From Marinosulfonomonas sp. (GTDB lineage Bacteria > Pseudomonadota > Alphaproteobacteria > Rhodobacterales > Rhodobacteraceae), in assembly GCA_015488685.1 (NCBI GenBank), contig WFNH01000105.1, positions 1 through 33,189 on the forward strand: a stretch of DNA of 33,189 bases. The letters run 5' to 3'. Shown here in pieces: positions 8,230 through 16,668 of the stretch. The notes under the pieces were generated by a model. That model saw nothing but the letters and a program-made list of their open reading frames with translations, was not told the origin of the DNA and did no database searches. The translations under genes were made by a program, and so were the position numbers. Every line of letters starts with the position of its first letter. The stretch's first letter is position 1.

Positions 8230-8793
8230 TTATTGCGTATTTACTTCGCTCTCCGCTATTTTCCTTCCTGTAAGCATTGCCGCAACAAGGTTTTCCCTGT
8301 GCCGCAAGCTGGCCAATATGACGCCTGCCAGATGGAACACGACCAGCACAAATAGGCCGTTCACCAGCGTCTTGTGCAAATCCTCGACCCATTCTTCACC
8401 GAAATAGGCGTCCATGCCCATCATATATCCGGTGGTGCCGATGCCCCCCAGCACCAGCAACAGCGCAATGATCATCGCCGCCCCTGCCGGATTGTGGCCA
8501 ATGTATCGATCCTCGACGCCACGGGCGATATCGCGCAAATAGCCCAGCAATTTGCGTGGTCCCGGGATAAAATTACCGAAACGGGCATGTTTGGGGCCAA
8601 TCAGCCCCCAGATCAGGCGAAAGGTGATCAGGGCAACCACGGTGTAGCCAAAGAACCTGTGCAGATCACGCGGGGATATGACGAAGTAGGACAGGGTGAC
8701 ACTGGCCACCAAGGACCAGTGAAAGAGGCGCACGCCGATGTCCCAAACGGGAATGGTTTTTCGTATCAGGAGTTGGTTTTCTACGATCGTCAT
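8230..8793 (-). CDS. Cytochrome b561-family di-haem membrane protein
   Basis: A 187-residue integral membrane protein with four predicted helices, matching the bacterial cytochrome b561 / Ni-Fe hydrogenase b-type family. Histidines suited to bind two b haems appear at His25 (RLFHWSLV), His45 (DLHRFFG), His140 (DLHKTL) and His154 (VVFHLAG). A family-typical GHNPAGA block lies at 99-105. It would carry electrons across or within the inner membrane; partners cannot be told. AGAGG lies six bases before the ATG at 8793. It is 43 bases downstream of a PepSY protein on the same strand, a pairing common for this family, so an operon is likely. Confidence 0.88.
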   Translation of the reverse strand: MTIVENQLLIRKTIPVWDIGVRLFHWSLVASVTLSYFVISPRDLHRFFGYTVVALITFRLIWGLIGPKHARFGNFIPGPRKLLGYLRDIARGVEDRYIGHNPAGAAMIIALLLVLGGIGTTGYMMGMDAYFGEEWVEDLHKTLVNGLFVLVVFHLAGVILASLRHRENLVAAMLTGRKIAESEVNTQ

Positions 8794-8836
8794 GCGGCGC
8801 CTCTTTCTGCTGCTCGTGAGTGGTTAGGAAGGTGAG

Positions 8837-9094
8837 TTAGGAATTGATACGGTCGATTTCCGCGCCCGTGTTGGGATCAAAGAATACTTCCATCTTGGTG
8901 TCGTTCAGTTTGCCGTAAACCTCGTAGCAACCGCCGTCATTGATCTTGAACTTCAGAACCTCGCCGCCTTCGTCCTCAAACGCTTTGATCGCTTCCCAGA
9001 CGGGTTTTAGGCTGTCGCCGGGCGTGCAGGCCGGTTCGGCCAGCAGAGGCGTGGCGAAGGTAACGGCGAGGGCGGCGAACATCAGTTTTTTCAT
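8837..9094 (-). CDS. Small periplasmic PepSY-domain protein
   Basis: An 85-residue protein with a signal peptide (MKKLMFAALAVTFATPLLA, cleavage around residue 19) and a PepSY-type mature part, ending in EVFFDPNTGAEIDRI, the typical closing strand. Two mature cysteines, Cys23 and Cys56, could form a disulfide. The ATG at 9094 is preferred over an in-frame TTG four codons upstream because GGAG sits six bases before it. Small PepSY proteins often accompany cytochrome b561 genes, as here; the exact role is not established. Confidence 0.85.
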   Translation of the reverse strand: MKKLMFAALAVTFATPLLAEPACTPGDSLKPVWEAIKAFEDEGGEVLKFKINDGGCYEVYGKLNDTKMEVFFDPNTGAEIDRINS

Positions 9095-9219
9095 TTTGGT
9101 CTCCAATTTTGGTTGATGTGAATTGCGGCAGATTGCCGGACACAGAACCGAGAGCTAATGAGGGAGGGGGCGGGCAGGCTATGGGGAATTGGTTTATATG
9201 CGCCCAATCGGCAGAAAGC

Positions 9220-9248
9220 TTACGTAAATAAACCAAGTGTTTACGCGA
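9220..9248. promoter_or_regulatory. Possible operator: imperfect dyad upstream of the PepSY-cytochrome operon
   Basis: The arms CGTAAA (9223-9228) and TTTACG (9240-9245) are inverted around an 11-base spacer, and the symmetry extends imperfectly outward (CTTACGTAAA against TTTACGCGAAG). It lies about 125 bases upstream of the PepSY start and about 100 bases beyond the mutase stop, in a 253-base gap with no other gene. The role as a regulator site is a guess from symmetry and position. Confidence 0.25.
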
Positions 9249-9347
9249 AGGTTCGCCGATGAGTGTTTAGATGCTCTTGCTGCAAAAAGGCACGCAACAA
9301 TCCGCTTTGGGCAAGCGGGAAAAATGGCGGGTTTCGCCGGATTCCGG

Positions 9348-11303
9348 TTATTGGTTCGGGGAATCAACCAGCGTGACAATATCCGCCATGATCTTGTTCA
9401 ATTCAAAATCCTTGGGCGTATAGACCTGCGCCACCCCCATTTTGCGCAAATCCTTGGCGTCATCATCGGGGATGATGCCACCGGCGATCACCGGAATATC
9501 GGTCAGGCCGGCGTCCTTTAGCTGCTGCATCAGATCGGCAATCAGCGGGATGTGGCTGCCCGACAGGATCGACAGGCCGATCACATGCGGGTCATCCTTT
9601 TTCGCGCTTTCCACGATTTCCGCAGGCGTCATGCGGATGCCGTCATAGGTGATGTCCATGCCGCAATCACGCGCGCGGGTGGCGATCTGTTCGGCGCCGT
9701 TGGAATGGCCATCCAAACCCGGTTTGCCGACCAGTAGTTTCAGGCGGCGGCCCAGACGGTCGGACACTGCATCGACCTGCGCGCGGATGTCTTCCAGCCC
9801 TTCGGTGCGGTTGCTGGGGTTTTTGGAAACGCCGGTGGGGCCGCGATATTGGCCAAAGGCATCGCGTACCACCTGCCCCCATTCGCCGGTTGTTGCGCCT
9901 GCGCGGGCGGCGGCAATGGACGCGGGCATAATGTTTTCGCCGGATTTGGCGGCGGCACGCAGACCTTCCAATGCCTTTTGCACGGCCGTTTCATCGCGGA
10001 CTTCGCGCCATGCGTTCAGGCGGGCGATCTGGTCGGCCTCGGCCGCAGGGTCGGCCACCATGATCGTGCCGTCGCCAGCGGTCAGCGGGCTGTTTGCTCC
10101 CTCGGTCCAGGTTAACACCGACCACAGTGGTTTCGCGGGCCTCGATCTTGGCGATGCGGGCGGCGTTTGATTCAACCAGCCGCGATTTCATATAATCAAT
10201 CGCCGCCACCGCCCGCCCATGCCGTCAATCTGGGCCAGCTCGGCACGCGCGCCGGATTTCAGTTCCTCGACCTTGCGGGTGATGGCAGGATTGCCGTCAA
10301 ACAGGTCGTCATATTCCAGCAGGTCGGTTTCATAGGCCAGAATCTGTTGCATCCGCAGCGACCATTGCTGATCCCACGGGCGCGGCAGGCCCAAAGCTTC
10401 GTTCCACGCAGGCAGTTGCACCGCACGGGCGCGGGCGTTTTTAGACAAGGTCACGGCCAGCATTTCGATCAATATGCGGTAGACATTGTTTTCCGGCTGC
10501 TGTTCGGTCAGGCCCAGCGAGTTGACCTGCACCCCGTAACGGAAGCGGCGGAATTTTGGATCCTCGACACCATAACGTTCGCGGGTGATTTCATCCCACA
10601 ACTCGACAAAGGCGCGCATCTTGCACATCTCGGTGACGAACCGGATACCGGCGTTCACAAAGAACGATATGCGCCCGACCATGGCGGGGAAATGTTCATC
10701 CGGCACCTTGCCCTTCAGATCGTCCAGCACGGCGGTGGCGGTGGCCAGAGCAAAGGCCAGTTCCTCTTCCGGTGTCGCGCCGGCTTCTTGCAGATGGTAG
10801 GAACAGACGTTCATCGGGTTCCATTTGGGCAGATGTTCGCGGGTGTAGGCGGCGATGTCGGTGATCATCCTAAGGGACGGTTTGGGCGGGCAGATATAGG
10901 TGCCGCGTGAAAGGTATTCCTTGATGATATCGTTTTGCACCGTGCCTTGCAGTTTTCTGACATCGGCGCCCTGCTCCTCGGCTGCCGCGATATAAAGCGC
11001 AAGCAGCCAGGGTGCTGTGGCGTTGATCGTCATGCTGGTGTTCATCTGTTCCAGCGGAATGTCGGCAAACAATGCACGCATGTCGCCCAGATGGCTGACA
11101 GGCACGCCGACCTTGCCAACTTCGCCTTTGGCCAACACATGGTCACTGTCATATCCGGTCTGGGTGGGCAGATCGAACGCCACGGACAGGCCGGTCTGCC
11201 CCTTGGCCAAATTATCCCGATACAGCGCGTTTGACGCAGCGGCGGTCGAATGGCCCGCATAGGTGCGGAACAGCCACGGGCGGGGGGTGTTGGATGCGGA
11301 CAT
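9348..11303 (-). pseudogene. ecm: Ethylmalonyl-CoA mutase, interrupted by two frameshifts
   Basis: Ecm (MeaA) is a B12-dependent mutase converting (2R)-ethylmalonyl-CoA to (2S)-methylsuccinyl-CoA in the ethylmalonyl-CoA pathway. The N-terminal part (11303 down to about 10215) opens with the mutase core RPWLFRTYAGHSTAA and includes FDLPTQTGYDSDH and NTSMTINATA. The C-terminal part (about 10109 to 9348) has the B12 motif GLDGHSNG. Between them about 31 conserved residues (from AVAAIDYMKSRLVES to TTVVGVN) are readable only in another frame. One base is missing near 10212-10215, and two are missing (or one is extra) near 10110. The net change is a multiple of three, but an in-frame TGA at 10188 stops the first part. 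Restored length would be about 652 residues, normal for Ecm. It is either a real pseudogene or a local sequence error. Confidence 0.85.
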
Positions 11304-11322
11304 GGGCGGCGGCCTTGTTCAA

Positions 11323-11336
11323 GATTACGCTGCGCA
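11323..11336 (-). promoter_or_regulatory. Candidate motif upstream of ecm, shared with ccr
   Basis: Read toward ecm, the sequence TGCGCAGCGTAATC lies 20-33 bases before the ATG. Nearly the same string, TGCGCAGCGAATC, occurs upstream of ccr at 12871-12883. The shared TGCGCAGCG is nine bases long and contains the palindrome TGCGCA. Regulation of the two pathway genes by one factor is only inferred. Confidence 0.3.
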
Positions 11337-11429
11337 TGTTTTCGCAAAGGCAAGAATATTACGCAAGAGGGAAAGTTGGCGAAACTTAGTTACCTTGCGG
11401 CGAAGGGCTTTTCCTGAAAAGCTGACCAT

Positions 11430-12833
11430 ATGAACAGGATGATTGAAATTCCTTTATGGCTGTTGGTTCTGATCGTTGGCTTTGCAACCTTTGCGGCGCT
11501 GGAACGTGTATTGGTGCCCTCGGTCCGCTGGTTCTTTCGTCGCCGGATGGAAAAGGTGGTTGCGCAAGTGAACACCAGGTTGGACCGCCCGATCGAGCCG
11601 TTCAAACTGGCCCGTCGCCACGATATGATCCAGCGGGTGATCTATGACCCGAAGGTGGCCGAGGCAATTGCCGAACATGCCCATTCCGAAGGGGTGCCGG
11701 AAAACGTGGCGTTCGAGGATGCGCGTCGCTACGCCAAGGAAATTGTGCCCTCGTTCAGCGCGTCAATCTATTTCGGCATAGCTTTGCGCCTGTCGCGCTG
11801 GCTGAGCCGGACGCTGTATCGGGTGCGTTTGGGCCATTTTGACGAAGCCGCGATTGAAGCAATCGACAAGGACGCGACGGTGATCTTTGTGATGAACCAC
11901 CGCTCGAACATGGATTATGTGCTGGTCACCTATCTGGCGGCTGAACGCTCGGCCCTGTCCTATGCGGTTGGGGAATGGGCGCAGGTCTGGCCGCTGAAAC
12001 ACCTGATCCGCGCGATGGGGGCCTATTTCATCCGCCGAAAATCGCGAAACCCTTTATACCGCCGCGTGCTGGCGCGCTATGTGCAACTGGCGACGGCAGG
12101 CGGGGTGACGCAGGCGGTGTTTCCCGAAGGCGGGCTAAGTCTGGATGGCACGGTGGGCACGCCCAAGCTGGGGTTGTTGAACTATGTGGTGTCGGATTTT
12201 GATCCCGAAGGGGCGCGTGACGTGGTGTTCGTGCCGGTGGCGCTGAATTACGACCGTGTGCTTGAGGACCGCGTGCTGATGTCGGCGGCGGATGCGGGCA
12301 ATCGCAAATTCCGCTTTAGCCTGTTCAAGATGCTGGGCTGGATCGGGAGGCAGATTTGGTTCCGCTTTACGGGGCGCTATCACCGGTTCGGCTATGCCTC
12401 GGTCAGTTTTGGCGATCCGGTCAGCCTGAAGGAATTTGTCAAAACCTGTCCTGACAATGTGACCGAATGCGTGGCCGAAAAGGTGATGGAACGCGTGCGC
12501 GAGGTGGTGCCGGTGTTGCCCGTGCCGATGGTGGCAACGGTGTTGTTGTCCGCAGACGAGCCACTGACCAAAGAGGAGGTGGTGAAGCGGGTGTGTGAAC
12601 TGGCCAACTGGCTGGAAGCCAACGGCGCCCATATCCATGTGCCGCGTGACAGTCTGGATTATGCTGCCGAATTTGGCCTGACCCTGCTGACCAAACGCCG
12701 GATGCTGACCGAGCAGGACGGGAAGTATAGTGTAAACAGCGACGAAAAACCGGCGCTGCAATACTATGCCAATTCAATTGCGCATCTGATCGAGCGGGCG
12801 AAAAGGACAGCCAGTGAAAATTTACAAGGTTAG
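11430..12833 (+). CDS. PlsB-like glycerophospholipid acyltransferase
   Basis: A 467-residue protein with one N-terminal membrane helix (about residues 6-28) and a PlsC/PlsB-type acyltransferase domain. The four motifs are visible: NHRSNMD with catalytic His157 and Asp162, GAYFIRR (197-203), FPEGG (231-235) and VPVALNYDRV (268-277). The FIRR and long C-terminal extension are closer to glycerol-3-phosphate acyltransferase PlsB and DHAP acyltransferases than to short PlsC, so it may start phospholipid synthesis; the acyl acceptor is inferred. It is divergent from ecm (126-base gap) and followed by ccr in the same direction, 112 bases apart. No strong Shine-Dalgarno precedes 11430; an ATG three codons later (11439) is possible. 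Confidence 0.82.
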   Translation: MNRMIEIPLWLLVLIVGFATFAALERVLVPSVRWFFRRRMEKVVAQVNTRLDRPIEPFKLARRHDMIQRVIYDPKVAEAIAEHAHSEGVPENVAFEDARRYAKEIVPSFSASIYFGIALRLSRWLSRTLYRVRLGHFDEAAIEAIDKDATVIFVMNHRSNMDYVLVTYLAAERSALSYAVGEWAQVWPLKHLIRAMGAYFIRRKSRNPLYRRVLARYVQLATAGGVTQAVFPEGGLSLDGTVGTPKLGLLNYVVSDFDPEGARDVVFVPVALNYDRVLEDRVLMSAADAGNRKFRFSLFKMLGWIGRQIWFRFTGRYHRFGYASVSFGDPVSLKEFVKTCPDNVTECVAEKVMERVREVVPVLPVPMVATVLLSADEPLTKEEVVKRVCELANWLEANGAHIHVPRDSLDYAAEFGLTLLTKRRMLTEQDGKYSVNSDEKPALQYYANSIAHLIERAKRTASENLQG

Positions 12834-12870
12834 AAAATTACAAAATAACCCCTGTTAGCGATTGCATTAT

Positions 12871-12883
12871 TGCGCAGCGAATC
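12871..12883 (+). promoter_or_regulatory. Candidate motif upstream of ccr, shared with ecm
   Basis: TGCGCAGCGAATC lies 63-75 bases before the ccr ATG and nearly repeats the TGCGCAGCGTAATC found before ecm. Just upstream is ATTGCATTATTGCGCA, with two TTGC half-sites. This 112-base gap also carries the ccr ribosome binding site GGAGG at 12936-12940. The functional meaning is inferred only. Confidence 0.3.
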
Positions 12884-12945
12884 ATATTCCACCTAATGAA
12901 TGGTGCGGTTGATTCTGCGCCACGGCTTTGGCTTTGGAGGTTATA

Positions 12946-14229
12946 ATGACTGTTGCAACCCACCCCGATATCGCCCCTTACGACGCCCCTGAAAAGGACC
13001 TGTACGAAGTCGGGGAAATCCCGCCGCTGGGCTATGTGCCCAAACAGATGTATGCGTGGGCAATCCGCCGCGAACGCCACGGTGATCCCGACAAGGCGAT
13101 GCTGCAGGAAGTGGTTGATGTGCCCGAGATCGACAGCCACGAGGTGCTGGTTCTGGTGATGGCCGCAGGTGTGAACTATAACGGTGTCTGGGCCGCATTG
13201 GGCACGCCGATTTCCACCTTTGACGTGCACGGGGCCGATTACCATATTGCAGGGTCGGATGCGGCGGGGATCGTCTGGAAGGTGGGCGACAAGGTTACGC
13301 GCTGGAAGGTCGGCGACGAGGTGGTGGTCCACTGCAATCAGGATGACGGCGATGACGAGGAATGCAACGGGGGTGATCCGATGTTTTCCCCGACCCAGAA
13401 AATCTGGGGCTATGAAACGCCGGATGGCTCATTTGCGCAATTCACACGGGTTCAGTCGCAGCAGTTGATGCCACGTCCCAAACACCTGACGTGGGAACAA
13501 AGCGCCTGTTATGTGCTGACTTTGGCCACCGCTTACCGGATGTTGTTCGGGCATCACCCGCATGAACTGAAGCCGGGGCAAAATGTGCTGGTCTGGGGCG
13601 CGTCCGGTGGTCTGGGGTCCTTTGCGATCCAGTTGATCAACACGGCGGGCGGCAATGCGATTGGCGTGATTTCCAACGAGGACAAGCGCGATTTCGTGAT
13701 GGGGTTGGGCGCCAAGGGGGTGATCAACCGCAAGGATTTCAATTGCTGGGGACAGATGCCGATTGTGAACACGCCCGAATACAAGGAATGGTTCGGAGAG
13801 GTGCGCAAGTTCGGCAAGGCGATCTGGGACATCACCGGCAAGGGTGTGAATGTCGATATGGTGTTCGAACACCCCGGCGAAGCGACCTTTCCGGCCTCGG
13901 TTTTTGTCTGTAAAAAAGGCGGCATGGTGGTGATCTGTGCCGGCACCACGGGCTATAACCTGACAATGGACGCGCGCTATTTGTGGATGCACCAAAAGCG
14001 CGTGCAGGGGTCACACTTTGCCCATTTGAAACAGGCGGCAGCGGCGAACCAGTTGATGGTGGAACGGCGGCTGGACCCGTCCATGTCCGAGGTATTCCCG
14101 TGGGATGAGATTCCGGCAGCGCACATGAAGATGTGGAAGAACGAGCACAAACCGGGCAATATGGCCGTGCTGGTGCAGGCGCCGACAACGGGGTTGCGGA
14201 CGCTTGAGGATGCGTTGGAGGCGCAATAG
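12946..14229 (+). CDS. ccr: Crotonyl-CoA carboxylase/reductase
   Basis: Ccr reductively carboxylates crotonyl-CoA with NADPH and CO2 to (2S)-ethylmalonyl-CoA, the defining step of the ethylmalonyl-CoA pathway for acetate and C1 growth in bacteria lacking isocitrate lyase. The 427-residue protein is a medium-chain dehydrogenase/reductase. It has the Ccr-typical start (EVGEIPPLGYVPKQMYAW), the nucleotide-binding VWGASGGLGSFAIQL around residues 213-227, and the conserved VFEHPGEATFPASVFV and KRVQGSHFA blocks. The ATG at 12946 is chosen because GGAGG ends five bases before it; an upstream in-frame start at 12928 lacks such a site. Its neighbour ecm acts further along the same pathway, as in other Rhodobacteraceae. 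Confidence 0.96.
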   Translation: MTVATHPDIAPYDAPEKDLYEVGEIPPLGYVPKQMYAWAIRRERHGDPDKAMLQEVVDVPEIDSHEVLVLVMAAGVNYNGVWAALGTPISTFDVHGADYHIAGSDAAGIVWKVGDKVTRWKVGDEVVVHCNQDDGDDEECNGGDPMFSPTQKIWGYETPDGSFAQFTRVQSQQLMPRPKHLTWEQSACYVLTLATAYRMLFGHHPHELKPGQNVLVWGASGGLGSFAIQLINTAGGNAIGVISNEDKRDFVMGLGAKGVINRKDFNCWGQMPIVNTPEYKEWFGEVRKFGKAIWDITGKGVNVDMVFEHPGEATFPASVFVCKKGGMVVICAGTTGYNLTMDARYLWMHQKRVQGSHFAHLKQAAAANQLMVERRLDPSMSEVFPWDEIPAAHMKMWKNEHKPGNMAVLVQAPTTGLRTLEDALEAQ

Positions 14230-14236
14230 AAATGCT

Positions 14237-14302
14237 GTCCCGCACCTGATGCGGGACCTCTCGGGATGCCGGAGCAAAAAGGCCCCGGATCATGTCCGGG
14301 GC
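14237..14302. repeat. Two perfect GC-rich hairpins between ccr and the helicase gene
   Basis: The first hairpin has arms GTCCCGCA (14237-14244) and TGCGGGAC (14250-14257) with loop CCTGA. The second has arms GCCCCGGA (14282-14289) and TCCGGGGC (14295-14302) with loop TCATG. Both have eight-base perfect stems and five-base loops. They may terminate ccr transcription, but neither is followed by a T-run. The form resembles short palindromic intergenic repeats of GC-rich alphaproteobacteria. Confidence 0.6.
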
Positions 14303-14350
14303 AGCGCGATCCTGCTGGTCAAGCCTCTCCCCCCGCGATAGGGTTGCGGC

Positions 14351-15877
14351 ATGACATTTCCTGCCCTGACATTCTCGGACGATCAGGCCGAAGCCTATGA
14401 CCGTATCAGCGACGTTCTGCGGCACGCTGGCGTTGATCTGGACAACGCTATCCTGACCCCGCAGGCCGACGGGCGCGACCATGTTCTGGCTGTGGTCGGC
14501 AAGGCAGGCTCGGGCAAAACCCTGCTGCTGGCGCAACTGTATCAGGCGCTGGAAGAAGCGGGTGTCGAGACGATTTCCGGCGATTACGAGAGCAAGAAGC
14601 GCAAAGACAAGCGCACGCTGGCCATTCTGGCCCCCACAAACAAAGCCGCTAGCGTGTTGCGCAATCGCGGTGTGCCGGCAACCACGATCCACCGTATTTT
14701 ATACACGCCGCTCTATGATCCCGAGTACGAAAAGATCGCCGAATGGCTGGCCGGACAGGGTGAAAAGCCTGAAATCGAAGGGCTGACCGAGGCCGCTCTG
14801 GACCGTGCCGCGCTGTTCTACTCCAGCAACAAATCCATCCCCGGTGCCTTGGCAGCGGCAGGTTTGCGTGGCTCGGATTTTATCATCGGCTGGAAACGAC
14901 GGGACGAGCCGATGGATATCGGGTTTGTTGATGAAAGCTCGATGCTGACCCGTGATCAACTGGATGACCTGAAGGAAATATTCCCGACGCTGGTGTTGTT
15001 CGGTGATCCGGCGCAACTGGCCCCCGTCGGCCAATCCGGCGAGATGGTGTTCGACAATTTCAAAGGCAAGCAAAAGCTGGTGCTGCATCGTATCCACCGG
15101 CAGGACGCCGATAATCCGATCCTTGATCTGGCCCATGCGCTAAGCGACGAAAGCCTGCAATTTCATGATTTCGAACGCATGGTCGAGGACGCCTCGAAAC
15201 GCGATGATCGTGTGATCTTTGCGCGGCGGGTCGAGGCGGATATGATGGCGCGCTCGCCTGTTCTGGTCTGGACCAATAAAACACGGGTGCGTTTGATACA
15301 GGCGTTTCGTGGCGCTTTCGGGGCACCGCCGGATGAATTGCTGGCGGGCGAGCCGCTGATTTGCGACGGGATCGAACTGCCCCTGAAACATCGCAAGAAA
15401 CGCATTGATCTTGAGGCGCGCGGGCTGATCAAGGGCGCGCAGGTGATCTATCTGGGGCCGGGGCGCAAGGCGGGATTTTCGCGCCTGCATGTGATCGGGG
15501 CCGAGGACCCGCAAGTGTCTGCGGCCTCGATTATCAAGATTGAACTGCCGGACGAGGAAGAGCCGTTCATCCCCTTCGCGGCGCGTATGGGGGCAGCGTT
15601 TTTGCATGGCTCGGCCGTGACGATCCACAAGTCGCAGGGGTCCCAATGGGAAGATGTGCAGGTGTTTGCCCCCGATCTGGCGATTGCCGCGCGGATGGGG
15701 CGGGTTGAGGCCGGACAGGCGCTGTGGAAACGGCTGGCCTATGTGGCGATCACGCGGGCGGAAAAGCGGCTGTTCTGGGTGACGCGCAATATGCTGGCAC
15801 GGCCTACAGGGCCGCTGCGGGTGGATGATCTGGTGGTCGCCCCGGCACCACTGAAACTGGACGGGGGCGAAGAATGA
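14351..15877 (+). CDS. RecD/Dda-like superfamily 1 DNA helicase
   Basis: A 508-residue superfamily 1 helicase. Visible motifs in order: Walker A GKAGSGKT (50-57), motif Ia APTNKAA, motif [10 protein letters not shown] (about 193-200), motif [14 protein letters not shown] (about 218), motif [15 protein letters not shown] (about 424) and motif [15 protein letters not shown] (about 464). The HKSQG and ITRA pattern and the short length fit RecD2/Dda-type 5'-3' helicases that work alone, not the RecBCD subunit; the direction is inferred from the family. It would act in DNA repair or replication restart. Its stop overlaps the next start by four bases (ATGA), so it is co-translated with an SDR dehydrogenase, an odd partner. 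Confidence 0.9.
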   Translation: MTFPALTFSDDQAEAYDRISDVLRHAGVDLDNAILTPQADGRDHVLAVVGKAGSGKTLLLAQLYQALEEAGVETISGDYESKKRKDKRTLAILAPTNKAASVLRNRGVPATTIHRILYTPLYDPEYEKIAEWLAGQGEKPEIEGLTEAALDRAALFYSSNKSIPGALAAAGLRGSDFIIGWKRRDEPMDIGFVDESSMLTRDQLDDLKEIFPTLVLFGDPAQLAPVGQSGEMVFDNFKGKQKLVLHRIHRQDADNPILDLAHALSDESLQFHDFERMVEDASKRDDRVIFARRVEADMMARSPVLVWTNKTRVRLIQAFRGAFGAPPDELLAGEPLICDGIELPLKHRKKRIDLEARGLIKGAQVIYLGPGRKAGFSRLHVIGAEDPQVSAASIIKIELPDEEEPFIPFAARMGAAFLHGSAVTIHKSQGSQWEDVQVFAPDLAIAARMGRVEAGQALWKRLAYVAITRAEKRLFWVTRNMLARPTGPLRVDDLVVAPAPLKLDGGEE

Positions 15878-16611
15878 GCAAGGCGATTGTGATTACTGGT
15901 GCAAGTTCCGGCATTGGCGCGGCTACGGCCAAGGTGTTTCTGAAGACCGGCTGGCAAGTTGGCCTGATTGCGCGCCGGCGCGAGGCATTGGAGGCGGTTG
16001 CGGCGGGGTCTCCGGCGGCGCATGTGTTGCCAGCCGATGTAACGGACGAGGTGGCGCTAAAGGCTGCGTTTGATGATTTTGTTGCGACCACGGGGCGGGT
16101 GGATGTGTTGTTCAACAACGCGGGCACATTCGGCCCTGCGGGGTTGATTGACGAAATATCTGTGGACGAATGGCGCCAAGTGGTGGACCTGAATCTGACG
16201 GGAATGTTTCTGGCGGCACGGTTTGCCTTCGCGCAGATGCGGCGGCAGGATCCGATGGGCGGGCGGATCATCAACAACGGATCGGTTTCAGCCCATGCGC
16301 CACGGCCCGGATCGGTGGGCTATACCAGCACCAAACACGCCATCACCGGGCTGACCAAGACGCTTAGTCTGGACGGGCGGGCGTTTGATATTGCCTGCGG
16401 TCAGATCGACATCGGCAATGCGCAGACCGAATTGCTGGAACAGTTGAACGCGCGGGCGCTAAAGGCCAATCCGGATGTGCCGGTTCAGCCGATGATGGAT
16501 GTGCAGATTGCGGCGGATGCCGTGTTGCAAATGGCGGGGTTACCGCTGTCGGCCAATGTGCAGTTTATGACATTGATGGCGACCAAGATGCCGTTGATCG
16601 GACGCGGTTGA
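15874..16611 (+). CDS. SDR-family oxidoreductase
   Basis: A 245-residue classical short-chain dehydrogenase/reductase. The NAD(P)-binding TGASSGIG spans residues 8-15 and NNAG spans 81-84. The catalytic Ser137 and the YxxxK pair Tyr150/Lys154 are in place ([19 protein letters not shown]). Arg34-Arg36 after the second beta strand suggest NADPH preference, an inference. The substrate is unknown. Translation is coupled to the upstream helicase by an ATGA overlap. Two strong hairpins follow the stop and separate it from the convergent TIGR02186 gene. Confidence 0.9.
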   Translation: MSKAIVITGASSGIGAATAKVFLKTGWQVGLIARRREALEAVAAGSPAAHVLPADVTDEVALKAAFDDFVATTGRVDVLFNNAGTFGPAGLIDEISVDEWRQVVDLNLTGMFLAARFAFAQMRRQDPMGGRIINNGSVSAHAPRPGSVGYTSTKHAITGLTKTLSLDGRAFDIACGQIDIGNAQTELLEQLNARALKANPDVPVQPMMDVQIAADAVLQMAGLPLSANVQFMTLMATKMPLIGRG

Positions 16612-16618
16612 ATCCGGC

Positions 16619-16665
16619 CCGAAATCTTGCAAAGATTTCGGACTGTTTTCTTTGAAAGAAAACAG
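16619..16665. terminator. Tandem hairpins forming a bidirectional terminator
   Basis: Hairpin one has perfect 10-base arms CCGAAATCTT (16619-16628) and AAGATTTCGG (16632-16641) with a three-base loop. Hairpin two has perfect 10-base arms CTGTTTTCTT (16643-16652) and AAGAAAACAG (16656-16665). They fill the 57-base gap between two convergent stops, so termination in both directions is likely. Confidence 0.65.
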
Positions 16666-16668
16666 GTG

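Noticed and set aside
9348-10175. Two independent genes: a small B12-binding protein and a separate mutase catalytic subunit
   Set aside because: The conserved residues missing from both pieces are present in between in another frame, so one broken gene explains everything; no ribosome binding site marks a real second start.
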